The notes under the pieces: generated by a model | Databases searched by the model: none | What the model saw: the letters and a program-made list of their open reading frames with translations, nothing else | What the model was told of the DNA's origin: nothing | Program-made: the position numbers and the translations under genes | From: Paenibacillus pabuli | GTDB lineage: Bacteria > Bacillota > Bacilli > Paenibacillales > Paenibacillaceae | Length of the DNA stretch: 64,000 nt | Assembly: GCF_023101145.1 (NCBI RefSeq) | Contig: NZ_CP073714.1 | Span: forward strand, 5,084,001-5,148,000 | Direction: 5' to 3' | In this document: piece by piece, positions 51,529-59,949 of the stretch | Layout: each line of letters opens with the position of its first letter | How positions within the stretch are numbered: position 1 is the first letter of the stretch

Positions 51529-53511
51529 TTAGTGTGTCAGGGTTGTCCATTCCACACCTTCGGGAAGCAGGGCCGCAATGCGGTCTTTGGCTTCCTTTTT
51601 GGTATACAGCGATTCATCCAGGATGGCCGCCGAACCGGAATCACTGCTCGTCCGAATCAAACGTCCTAGACCTTGCTTCACACGCAGCAGCATGTACGGC
51701 AGGTCGATCTCTTCATAAGGCGAAGCCGATGCATTTCGTTTGGCATTAAAGACAGGATCTTGCGGTGGATATGGAAGCGACCAGATCATGACGTTAGATA
51801 GCGATGGTCCCGGAACGTCGAGTCCTTCCCACAGATTGACGGAGCACAGCACACTCTCCTCATCCTGCTGGAAAGCGGCAATCAGGTCGCTGATCTCCCG
51901 ATCTCCCTCATACATAAAGCGTAATCCTTGTGCCTCAGGGACCTGAACGATATCCTGCTTGAATGCACGAAGCTCTTCCATCGTACGGAACAGAATCAGC
52001 GCACGGCCCCCACTCGCTTGAAGCAGAGATACGGCGTCACGCAACCGATTTTCGTTCTCCGGGTGACCAGGTACCGTTTCATCGGTAATCTTCATCTGCA
52101 TTTTATCCGCATAATCATACGGGGAAGCCACCGAGAACGATACAAAATCATCGATACCGAGACTGTCCGCTACATAACGGAATGAATTGTCTACAGACAG
52201 TGTTGCGGATGAAAACACAATCGGAATACCTGTGTTGAACACACGCTCGTTCAGAATTTCCTTCACCGTACGCGGCATGATCGACAACGTCGTTTCATCC
52301 TCGCTCTCTTCCGCCCAGCAGATGTACCCATCTTCCTTGCGGAACAGGGACAACGCAGACTGAATCATATCCAGATGTTCTTCCACGACGCGCATCTGAT
52401 AACCATCCAGCGAGAACAATCCGCTCTCAAATACCAATTCTTCGCCAATCGCATCCAGCACACTCGTCAGACGTTCAATCTCACGCAGCAATGGCGGCTC
52501 TACCCGCACTTCTTTCCGTTCAGAGCCGGGAATGGCTACCGTATACGTATCCAGCAGTCTGAACAGTCGTTCACTGCTCTCAATCGCTTCATCCACTCGC
52601 TCCGCGAGAGATTCACGAATCTCACCTTCAAGCAGGCGAGTCACGAGTTCCTCGAAAATACGGTGTTTCAGTTTGTAGCTCAATGCGTTCAGGGCTGCTT
52701 CTTCCAGCAAATGTCCTTCATCAAATACAACCGAGCTGTGATCAGGCAGCAGTGGCAGTTGTCCCTCGCGTTTGCGCGCTTCATAGGTCCACACATGCTC
52801 CATGTAATAATCATGGGAACAGATGATGATGTCCTTGGAACGACGGTAATGGTCACGCGACAGCGTCAGACCGCAGCGTTGTCTTTTTGGACAAACGAAG
52901 CAGTCTTGAAAAGGGTCCCAGTTGATTTTGTTCCACTGGCGATCATTCAGATGCGGATACTGTTTGCGGTCACCATACGGATGGAATGCCTGAAGCGTAC
53001 CTGGCGTATTCACAAAATCCGGAAGGCTCTCATGCACTTCTTCAATGACAGGCGCATCCTCATCCGCAAATCTCATCGCACTTAATTTGTTCAAACAGAC
53101 GTATTGGTCCGGTGATTTGCCCAGACGTGCATCCACTACCAAATCCAGATGTTCAGCGAGCTTTGCAATATCTCCACCTGGCTTCACCAGCTGTTCAATC
53201 AAGGACTCATCGGCACAGGCGATCACGGCCGGTTTGCCCGTATAACGTGCATAACAGACCGCGTAGAGCAGATAGACTAACGTCTTGCCTGTCCCTACAC
53301 CAGCCTCAGCCATAATGGTCTTTTTATCTCCATAGGCCCGTTCGAGCTGGTACGCCATAAAAATCTGTTCATCCCGTACCTCGAAGCCGGACTCTGGCAA
53401 AATATCGTAAAAAACATCGGCAACCCACTCTCCCAGACGGGATACAAAAGGTTCAGCCGGATCATATGCAAAAGGATAACGTTGTGTAGACAATCCTAGG
53501 TCAGCCTCCAT
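51529..53511 (-). CDS. DinG/XPD-type Fe-S DNA helicase (YpvA-like)
   Basis: A 5'-3' superfamily 2 helicase of 660 residues. Walker A is EAGVGTGKT (near 71-79) and motif II is VFDEGH. The iron-sulfur domain between them has four cysteines in YVCLNK and FQDCFVCPKRQRCG. Motif VI near the C-terminus is VKQGLGRLIRTSSDSG. Domain content matches B. subtilis YpvA (helicase only), not the exonuclease-helicase DinG. The ATG at 53511 has no ribosome site; a TTG six codons later (53493) is eleven bases from GGAGG and may be the true start. It probably unwinds DNA structures in repair. Confidence 0.88.
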   Translation of the reverse strand: MEADLGLSTQRYPFAYDPAEPFVSRLGEWVADVFYDILPESGFEVRDEQIFMAYQLERAYGDKKTIMAEAGVGTGKTLVYLLYAVCYARYTGKPAVIACADESLIEQLVKPGGDIAKLAEHLDLVVDARLGKSPDQYVCLNKLSAMRFADEDAPVIEEVHESLPDFVNTPGTLQAFHPYGDRKQYPHLNDRQWNKINWDPFQDCFVCPKRQRCGLTLSRDHYRRSKDIIICSHDYYMEHVWTYEARKREGQLPLLPDHSSVVFDEGHLLEEAALNALSYKLKHRIFEELVTRLLEGEIRESLAERVDEAIESSERLFRLLDTYTVAIPGSERKEVRVEPPLLREIERLTSVLDAIGEELVFESGLFSLDGYQMRVVEEHLDMIQSALSLFRKEDGYICWAEESEDETTLSIMPRTVKEILNERVFNTGIPIVFSSATLSVDNSFRYVADSLGIDDFVSFSVASPYDYADKMQMKITDETVPGHPENENRLRDAVSLLQASGGRALILFRTMEELRAFKQDIVQVPEAQGLRFMYEGDREISDLIAAFQQDEESVLCSVNLWEGLDVPGPSLSNVMIWSLPYPPQDPVFNAKRNASASPYEEIDLPYMLLRVKQGLGRLIRTSSDSGSAAILDESLYTKKEAKDRIAALLPEGVEWTTLTH

Positions 53512-53697
53512 TCTTAGACAAGCGGTCCAAATTTCATTTTCCGTTCAAAAAAGGCCGCTGGGCAAAAGTTAATTATCCCACGCAGTAAGGTTGGTGACAA
53601 GCTTTTTTTTGCTAGGTTATTTGCGAGGTTTAATGTATAGAACCAATTCAGAGGGAAAATATATACAGGAATCCACTTTAAGGAAAGGCGGTGCTCC

Positions 53698-55290
53698 ATG
53701 GATAATCAGTCTTCACACCCTGAGCATTCCTCAGACATAGCGGCAGATACATTAACAGACCGACAGGGTCACCCCATCACGGACAATCAGAACGTACGAA
53801 CTGTGGGCAGCCGAGGACCAACCACGCTGGAGAACTATCATTTTCTAGAAAAAATCACTCACTTCGACCGTGAACGTATTCCAGAACGGGTGGTCCATGC
53901 CCGCGGCGCTGGCGCTCATGGCGTGTTTCAGGCTTATGGAACAGCCGGGGATGAGCCGGTATCGAAGTATACTCGCGCACGTCTGTTTCAGGAAAAAGGC
54001 AAAGAAACCCCGGTATTCGTTCGCTTCTCCACGGTTATTCACGGCGGGCACTCACCGGAGACACTGCGGGACCCGCGTGGATTTGCTGTGAAATTTTATA
54101 CCGAGGACGGTAACTGGGATCTGGTCGGTAACAACCTGAAAATCTTTTTCATTCGTGATCCGCTCAAGTTCCCGGACATGGTACATGCCTTCAAGCCAGA
54201 CCCGTTGACCAATGCACAGGATATGGAGCGGTTTTTCGATTTTGTCTCCCTCAGTCCCGAAGCTACCCATATGATTACGTTTCTCTTCTCCCCATGGGGA
54301 ATTCCGGCCAACTATCGGCAAATGCAGGGGTCGGGCGTCAATACATACAAATGGGTGAATCAGGAAGGCACTGGTGTACTCATTAAATATCACTGGGAAC
54401 CGCTCAATCAAGGCATACGCAACCTGCTGCAAAAAGACGCGAGTGAGATTCAAGGGCAAAATTTCAATCATGCCACACTGGATCTCTATCATGCGATTGA
54501 ACAGGGCGACTATCCCGAATGGGAGTTGTGCGTTCAGGTGATGGAGGATGGCGAGCATCCAGAGCTGGACTTTGACCCGCTGGACCCTACCAAGCTGTGG
54601 CCACAGGATCAGTTTCCGTTTCTGCCTGTTGGTAAAATGACGCTAAACCGTAATCCAGAGGACTACTTCAATGAAGTGGAACAAGCAGCGTTTGGCACAG
54701 GAGTGCTGATAGATGGACTGGATTTCTCGGATGACAAACTGCTGCAAGGACGCACCTTCTCCTACTCGGATACCCAGCGTCACCGGGTAGGTGCGAACTA
54801 TCTGCAACTGCCCGTCAATGCACCGAAAAAGCGGGTAGCCACCAATCAGAGCGGCGGGCAGATGCAATATCAGGTCGATCGTGCGCCAGGTCAGAATCCA
54901 CATGTGAACTACGAGCCTTCCTCCCTTGGTGGGTTAAAAGAAGCTACACCGCGCGGCCCGGATCATGAACCGTTGGTGGAAGGCAGGCTAGAGCGTGAGA
55001 AGATCGAACGTACGAATGATTTTGGACAAGCCGGGGATACCTACCGGGCATTCGAGGATTGGGAGCGGGATGAGCTGATCAGCAATCTGGTAGATGCTTT
55101 AGCCACATGCAAACCGGATATCCGCGAGCGCATGATCTCTCATTTTACGCAAGCGGATGCCGACTACGGTCGTCGTGTGGCGGAAGGACTGGCGTCAGTG
55201 CCAACCGATGATAGTGCGACTATCCAGCCGAAACATGAACCAAGTGTCGAGCAAGCAGAGAAACGCAGTCGTGAGACGGATGGTTATTAA
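53698..55290 (+). CDS. Monofunctional haem catalase
   Basis: A clade 3/1-type catalase of 530 residues decomposing hydrogen peroxide. The catalytic His is H67 (RVVHARGAGAHG), the distal Asn lies in LVGNNLKIFFIRD (~145), and the haem-ligand tyrosine is Y356 in RTFSYSDTQRHRVG. Length and the extended hydrophilic N-terminus (HPEHSSDIAADTLTDRQGHPITDNQN) recall vegetative KatA/KatB or the spore catalase KatX. The ATG has AAGGCGG upstream. A PerR box would be expected for a vegetative catalase, but I found none that is convincing. A strong terminator follows. Confidence 0.93.
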   Translation: MDNQSSHPEHSSDIAADTLTDRQGHPITDNQNVRTVGSRGPTTLENYHFLEKITHFDRERIPERVVHARGAGAHGVFQAYGTAGDEPVSKYTRARLFQEKGKETPVFVRFSTVIHGGHSPETLRDPRGFAVKFYTEDGNWDLVGNNLKIFFIRDPLKFPDMVHAFKPDPLTNAQDMERFFDFVSLSPEATHMITFLFSPWGIPANYRQMQGSGVNTYKWVNQEGTGVLIKYHWEPLNQGIRNLLQKDASEIQGQNFNHATLDLYHAIEQGDYPEWELCVQVMEDGEHPELDFDPLDPTKLWPQDQFPFLPVGKMTLNRNPEDYFNEVEQAAFGTGVLIDGLDFSDDKLLQGRTFSYSDTQRHRVGANYLQLPVNAPKKRVATNQSGGQMQYQVDRAPGQNPHVNYEPSSLGGLKEATPRGPDHEPLVEGRLEREKIERTNDFGQAGDTYRAFEDWERDELISNLVDALATCKPDIRERMISHFTQADADYGRRVAEGLASVPTDDSATIQPKHEPSVEQAEKRSRETDGY

Positions 55291-55849
55291 GGTAAAGCTG
55301 GACAGCGTTTAGACTAATAAGTCTGACACTGTTCATGCATGTGTATGAGTATTTCGAGTAAACAGATTACGTTCTGGATTAAACATAGCCCTGATCGTCA
55401 GGTTGCTGGTTGCAGCTACGATCAGGGCTTTTTCATATTTAGCTTGGGTGTAATCTTCACTTAGGGATGTATGCTGCTATGATTTTAAATTAAATGAAGT
55501 TCATATGAGTGGATCGAAGGTAAGACTTGTGCTCGGGGGATGAAAAGGCGTACTTTTTTACGTTCATTTCAGATGATTCTTCGTTAAATGAGAGCTATCA
55601 CCCAATGGAAAGATTACATAATTCACGTGATATTACAGGCATTGGAAGCTTGCAGGCCTGACCCGCCTGCATGCACCTCCATCTGATCAGATGATTATTG
55701 ATGATAACGCTTACAACATTTACCATAAAGCTGTGTCCTAGAGTTTACATCTAACCAGCCGGCATGACCTATCTCATAGATAACTGTCTGGTACACGGCT
55801 ACCACATGCTCTTCATTCTATTTCCAAATTAACCAAGGAGGTTTTCGTA
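55291..55849. other. Gap catalase / pectate lyase
   Basis: No gene seen. It contains the catalase terminator, a word shared with 11104-11119, a TGCAGGC/GCCTGCA stem (55651-55671) and the perfect 12-bp palindrome ATCTGATCAGAT (55681-55692) upstream of the pectate lyase gene, a possible operator. Confidence 0.5.
55387..55433 (+). terminator. Terminator of the catalase gene
   Basis: A 12-bp stem (55387-55398 with 55418-55429) is followed by TTTTTC. Confidence 0.9.
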
Positions 55850-57211
55850 ATGAAATTATTCCCATCTACATCTACTCATGCATCTGTACGATCCGAACGT
55901 TCCCTGAAATCGAAAATGGCCCATATCTGTCTGAGTGCCGCTTTTCCTCTATTATTACTCGGTGGTGGATCGGCTGGTGCTGCGGAACTCATCGAGAGTG
56001 GCGTGCAAAGTCCCTCTGAATCGGTAGCCGCGCCAACTGCTGCACTCGCTGCTGGTGACCTGTACGTTTCTCCTAACGGGTCAGCAAGCAATCCTGGGAC
56101 ACTCGACAGTCCAACCACGCTGGCTAACGCGTTGACCCAAATCGCTCCAGGCAAAACGATCTATCTACGCGGCGGAACCTACAGTTTCTCCCAGACCATT
56201 ACCATTGAACGCGGTAACAGCGGCACCTCCTCACAACATAAAAATCTGGTGGCGTATGGATCGGAAAAACCAGTCTTTGATTTCTCCGCTCAAGCCTTCG
56301 CTTCCACCAATCGTGGACTGCAAATGTTCGGAGACTACTGGTTCGTCAAAGGTCTTGAGGTAAAGGGTGCGGGTGACAACGGAATCTTTATCGGAGGCAG
56401 CTACAACCGCTTGGAGCAGATCGAAGCCCATCACAACCGGGATACGGGCATTCAAATGGGACGTTATGCCTCCACAGCCGCCAAGAGTGAATGGCCTTCA
56501 TATAACGAAGTGATCCGTTCCTACTCCCACAACAACTATGACCCGGATGACGGCGAGGATGCGGACGGTTTTGCCGCCAAGCTGACGGTTGGCCCAGGAA
56601 ACGTCTTTGACGGCTGCATTGCCGCTTATAACGTGGATGATGGCTGGGATCTGTATAGCAAAACGGACACAGGCGCCATCGGCGTCGTTACGATCCGCAA
56701 CAGCATCGCCTACGGTAACGGCGCAACGTCAGACGGGACCTCTACCTCCAACAGTGATGGCAACGGCTTCAAGCTCGGAGGCGAGAAGATTGCGGTGAAT
56801 CATATCGTTGAGAACAACATTGCGTTTAATAATAAAAAGCATGGCTTTACCTATAACAGCAATCCCGGTTCGATCCAGATGAAAAATAACACCTCCTGGA
56901 ACAATGGGCAAAGCAACTTTGCCTTTGATGTAGGCACCCATATCTTCACTAACAACCTGTCCTTCCAAGGCGGCGCAAGCGACAAAACGAGCGGAACCGA
57001 CGTCAGCAGCACTAACGTCTGGTGGAAGAACAAAAAAAGCGAGAATGCCAAAGGCCTGCTCGCCAGCGCAGCCGACTTTGTCTCCCTCGTGCCTTCTGTA
57101 ACGCGTAGCGCGGACGGAACGCCTGTCCTGGGTAATTTCTTGAAGCTTGCGGGTGGCAGTGATTTGATCGGCTCGGGTACGCCATCGGGTACAAATATTG
57201 GTGCACGGTAA
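55850..57211 (+). CDS. Secreted pectate lyase, polysaccharide lyase family 9
   Basis: A 453-residue exported parallel beta-helix enzyme that cleaves polygalacturonate by beta-elimination. The N-terminus has a long signal peptide (basic region to ~25, hydrophobic LSAAFPLLLLGGGSAGA, cleavage near residue 45). The start of the mature domain, LYVSPNGSASNPGTLDSPTTL, is typical of PL9. The catalytic base matches K244 in DGFAAKLTVG. The calcium-binding aspartates correspond to D237/D239 and D263/D264/D267 in NVDDGWDLY. Family members include Dickeya Pel9A/PelL. The ATG follows AAGGAGG. It indicates use of plant cell walls and is monocistronic. Confidence 0.9.
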   Translation: MKLFPSTSTHASVRSERSLKSKMAHICLSAAFPLLLLGGGSAGAAELIESGVQSPSESVAAPTAALAAGDLYVSPNGSASNPGTLDSPTTLANALTQIAPGKTIYLRGGTYSFSQTITIERGNSGTSSQHKNLVAYGSEKPVFDFSAQAFASTNRGLQMFGDYWFVKGLEVKGAGDNGIFIGGSYNRLEQIEAHHNRDTGIQMGRYASTAAKSEWPSYNEVIRSYSHNNYDPDDGEDADGFAAKLTVGPGNVFDGCIAAYNVDDGWDLYSKTDTGAIGVVTIRNSIAYGNGATSDGTSTSNSDGNGFKLGGEKIAVNHIVENNIAFNNKKHGFTYNSNPGSIQMKNNTSWNNGQSNFAFDVGTHIFTNNLSFQGGASDKTSGTDVSSTNVWWKNKKSENAKGLLASAADFVSLVPSVTRSADGTPVLGNFLKLAGGSDLIGSGTPSGTNIGAR

Positions 57212-57249
57212 GTGGTAGATAATATGATAAAAGAATAATTTAATAGCAA

Positions 57250-57301
57250 AGTCCCCTCTCCCATTCCAGCCTGATCGGTGGTAATGGAGAAGGGGATTTT
57301 T
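57250..57301 (+). terminator. Terminator of the pectate lyase gene
   Basis: TCCCCT plus CTCCCATT pairs with AATGGAGAAGGGGA, followed by TTTTTG. Confidence 0.82.
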
Positions 57302-57349
57302 GAATTGCTTTGTATTGTCTGCTGGCTTATGAGGTAGATAGATAAATAC

Positions 57350-57631
57350 TCACGGCTTGGTTAAAACCTCAATCATCAGTCTGCCGCCTGTGCGAAAACC
57401 TTTCTCGAATGCCGCTTCCACATACATAGATGTGGATTGTCCGATTAAGTCTACTAGTTGCTCCAAATCATCGTATTCGTTCTCGGTAAGCTGTGTTTTG
57501 TAACCCTGCATGAGGTCTGATATTTGACGATTGATCTCCTGATACTCGGCCTGCTCAGGATGAATCGACTCGTCCAACCGCAGGTTCCCGTAAAATAAAT
57601 CCTCGATCAAGTTTGACATGTTATCCTTCAT
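57350..57631 (-). CDS. Small helical protein (DUF6809-like)
   Basis: A 93-residue protein beginning MKDNMSNLIEDLFYGNLRLDE, with ending GFRTGGRLMIEVLTKP, a pattern I associate with the DUF6809 group of small Firmicute proteins of unknown function. It is entirely helical and acidic. Purine-rich AGGTGACC lies upstream of the ATG. It is the last gene of the minus-strand cluster downstream of the WXG toxin, but whether it belongs to the toxin system is uncertain. Confidence 0.68.
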   Translation of the reverse strand: MKDNMSNLIEDLFYGNLRLDESIHPEQAEYQEINRQISDLMQGYKTQLTENEYDDLEQLVDLIGQSTSMYVEAAFEKGFRTGGRLMIEVLTKP

Positions 57632-57749
57632 GGTAGGTCACCTCATGAAGATTGTAACTCATGGGATGAGGTGAGATGGGAATTTAGCGGGAAATGCACT
57701 AAGTATATATTAATAGCAAGATTCTCCGTTAAGCTCTTAGGTCTAAGCC

Positions 57750-58039
57750 CTACACGAAAGTGCGATAACCTATCGAGGTCTGCATTACTTTACGATTCAA
57801 ATGTTGTTTTATCAGGAAATGGTCCATTTTCTCTATGTAGCATTTTTCCAATCTTTGAGCTGCCCTATCGAAATTAAATTTCGACTCGTTATTAGCGTTT
57901 ATTACTGGCTTGACTTCTTGAATGGTTTCCTTCTTTTTATTTAGTTCAATCTTTCTCATGACATGTTCATTTGGACAAAAAAATAAATAACCTTTTCATC
58001 ATCTTCATAATCCTTCAAAAATAATACAAAGGAAGCCAT
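57750..58039 (-). pseudogene. Frameshifted immunity-type gene
   Basis: A 27-codon frame starts at the ATG at 58039 with an excellent GGAGGGG site (MASFVLFLKDYEDDEKVIYFF) and ends at a TGA at 57956. The second frame (57959-57750: MRKIELNKKKETIQEV and so on) follows with a one-base shift. Restoring one T in the seven-T run (57977-57983) joins them as ...VIYFFCPNEHVMRKIELNKKK..., a continuous protein of about 96 residues resembling small immunity proteins of Bacillales toxin clusters (GPNEH..GKIEL). The C-terminus seems truncated too. It is best read as a decayed orphan immunity gene. Confidence 0.55.
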
Positions 58040-58080
58040 TAATTTCCCCTCCATCAGCATTTGAGATGATGTTTCGGCAT

Positions 58081-58594
58081 TTATTTACTCTCAAAATCTT
58101 TAACTTGCTCAATCTTTTGTACAAAATCACAAGCATCCTGAAAATCTTTTTTTGTATAAAGTTCGGTTAACTCATTCGCCTCTTCCTGCCAATCGGGTCC
58201 ATACTGTAAAAGGTAATCTGTAAACCATTCATAGTATGACGAATTTGTTGGATTCAACAGAATCAATCTTTGATACATCTTCATCACACAACGGATTGGT
58301 AGAAAGAAATGAGTAAGTTCGTAATTGATTGCTTCCAATAAATAATCCGAGTTGTCCGTATGACCTATTTCAGATAGCAATTCATTGGATAGAGATTCTA
58401 CAGTCTCTCTCGTTGTTTTTAATTCTGACTGATCTAATTTCGACAAATCCTGGTCAATCCACTGATGCAGTGTCTCCACTGTTTTTTGTAAAGTCAAAGC
58501 CGTCATCCTTTTTCTCAATAAACTCAATAATTTTCTCTGGAGACCCTCTGATAAAATACATTTCCTGGACCTGTTCAATGTAACAGAGTAACAT
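58081..58594 (-). pseudogene. Immunity-type helical protein, probable frameshift in N-terminal part
   Basis: The main frame (58081-58506, from ATG) encodes a helical acidic protein, TLQKTVETLHQWIDQDLSK to ELYTKKDFQDACDFVQK, with no good ribosome site. A second frame, 58594-58454 (MLLCYIEQVQEMYFIRGSPEKIIEFIEKK), overlaps it out of frame. The two join smoothly into one protein of about 170 residues if one A is removed from the five-A run near 58509. A C-terminal fragment of a paralogue lies at 59147-59254. The protein is unrecognised; position and duplication suggest an immunity protein of the WXG toxin system. If the overlap is genuine, the gene may still be functional as a shorter product. 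Confidence 0.5.
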
Positions 58595-58737
58595 TATTTA
58601 AGGATGAACCCAAAGCCTTTTCCTGCGTACAACTCAATTGATGAAGTCTTTATACAGATCTTATGTTATTGATTGAATGATGAATTCACTCTGCACTGAG
58701 TAGTCCCATCAAACTGTAACATGACTAAATAACCTAT

Positions 58738-59067
58738 TTATCCTATAAAAACAACAGCATCTTTGCGCTGAAATGCTAGTGGCAATTTATTTTGAAGACT
58801 CGTTATTCTTTCGAACATTTTATTCCTTTTTTCCTCAGTTAAGTTTTTTTCCGCCCAATCTTTGATTTGAATTAGTTCCTCAATAATTGACGGTACATCT
58901 TCCTCCTCTACATCAACACCTGATGAGAAGAGGTCTGTCCATTGTAACCCTAGTGCTTCAATCGCAGGTTGCCAACATTCTTTAAAAAACGATTCCGTAG
59001 CAATGGGAACAAAGAAACTCTGTTCAAAATCATTTTGTGGTTCATATATTACAGCACTGATTGACAT
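58738..59067 (-). CDS. Hypothetical immunity-type protein, 109 aa
   Basis: A small acidic cytosolic protein starting MSISAVIYEPQNDFEQSFFVPIA, with WTDLFSSGVDVEEEDVPSIIEELIQIKDWAEKNL. I do not recognise the family. The ATG at 59067 is ten to eleven bases from GGAGG; the long upstream frame to 59202 is not supported. Size, acidity and location in the row of genes after a WXG100 toxin fit an orphan immunity protein, but no direct motif proves it. Confidence 0.65.
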   Translation of the reverse strand: MSISAVIYEPQNDFEQSFFVPIATESFFKECWQPAIEALGLQWTDLFSSGVDVEEEDVPSIIEELIQIKDWAEKNLTEEKRNKMFERITSLQNKLPLAFQRKDAVVFIG

Positions 59068-59146
59068 GCACTTATCCACCTCCAAAAGTAGCAATAAATT
59101 TATATTATGGAAAATATTATAATTCAATATGATATTTGTACGTCTA

Positions 59147-59254
59147 TTACTTATTCTCAAAATCTTTATCATACTCAACCTTCTGTGCGAAATCACAAAC
59201 ACTTCGAAAATCTTCTTTCATGTAAAGTTCGATTAACACACTTTTCTTTTCTGT
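59147..59254 (-). pseudogene. C-terminal fragment of a 58081-type gene
   Basis: The translation ends VLIELYMKEDFRSVCDFAQKVEYDKDFENK, in part nearly identical to the C-terminus of the 58081 gene (LTELYTKKDFQDACDFVQKIEQVKDFESK region), down to the stop codon. An in-frame TGA at 59257-59255 closes the frame upstream and there is no start. It is the remnant of a duplicated gene. Confidence 0.75.
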
Positions 59255-59542
59255 TCACCAATGTACTCTTTCTCTTCTATTAATGATAGGATGACATAAT
59301 GCCATTTGGGAGTCAGTCTCTAGGATTCTTATCGTCGCACCACCAATCCGGATCATACGGACGGATTTCAATTTTTGTATGTACTCAAAACTGTACACCC
59401 AATCATTGTCTGATATTCAAAATAAACCGGAAGAAACGAAAACAAAAGAACAGATCAATCATGGTGGTATCTGATCATGATCAACCTGCTGTTATTCGTT
59501 GTATGATTGACTCATTAAGGTGATAAACAATCTTCACATACC
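59255..59542. other. Gap with decayed coding traces
   Basis: No intact gene. On the minus strand a 22-codon frame without start (KIEIRPYDPDWWCDDKNPRD, about 59315-59380) looks protein-like and may be the end of another lost toxin or immunity gene. The plus-strand frame at 59299 is not supported. Confidence 0.4.
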
Positions 59543-59935
59543 TTATACAATGGCTTTAAAGGGAGCATGACCTGTTTCAGCATTTCTTAATAAAGTCGGT
59601 TTTCTAAAACGTAAACTGGTTTCCAGCTTGAAGATTGCGGTATCTCCTTGAATTTCTATAAAAGAAACATTAATCCATATAGGAACTTTCGGGAAAAGCC
59701 CTCCTAAAACCCCAACTACATCTTCTAACAATAGTTTTTTACCACCTATATTCTCTTTAGATAACACAAGACGTTTCATCATTTCATCGCTACCATCTAA
59801 CATTTTCCCCTGTTCCTCAACAGGCTCTATGATAAACTTAATAATATCGCTCGAAATGTTTTTAGCCTTTTTTATCTTATCAACTGCTTTAGATAAATTA
59901 GTCGAAAAAATTTCCTCATTCATTTGAGTAGTCAA
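59543..59935 (-). CDS. Putative cognate immunity protein of the WXG toxin
   Basis: A 130-residue cytosolic protein starting at TTG with GGAGGAG seven bases upstream, only 14 bases after the toxin gene. It has a helical N-terminus (MTTQMNEEIFSTNLSKAVDKIKKAK) and a C-terminal half with beta-type segments (VPIWINVSFIEIQGDTAIFKLETSLRFRKPTLL). I recognise no family. The immediate position after a polymorphic toxin and small size are the hallmarks of a cognate immunity gene; function is inferred from context only. Confidence 0.7.
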   Translation of the reverse strand: MTTQMNEEIFSTNLSKAVDKIKKAKNISSDIIKFIIEPVEEQGKMLDGSDEMMKRLVLSKENIGGKKLLLEDVVGVLGGLFPKVPIWINVSFIEIQGDTAIFKLETSLRFRKPTLLRNAETGHAPFKAIV

Positions 59936-59949
59936 AATATCTCCTCCTT

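Noticed and set aside
57750..57959. Possible transposase N-terminal remnant (MRKIELN start)
   Set aside because: The similarity is confined to a few residues; joining it to the upstream frame gives an immunity-type protein with a good ribosome site, a better explanation.
59299..59523. 74-codon plus-strand frame
   Set aside because: Composition and lack of a ribosome site argue against it; the opposite strand shows a protein-like fragment.
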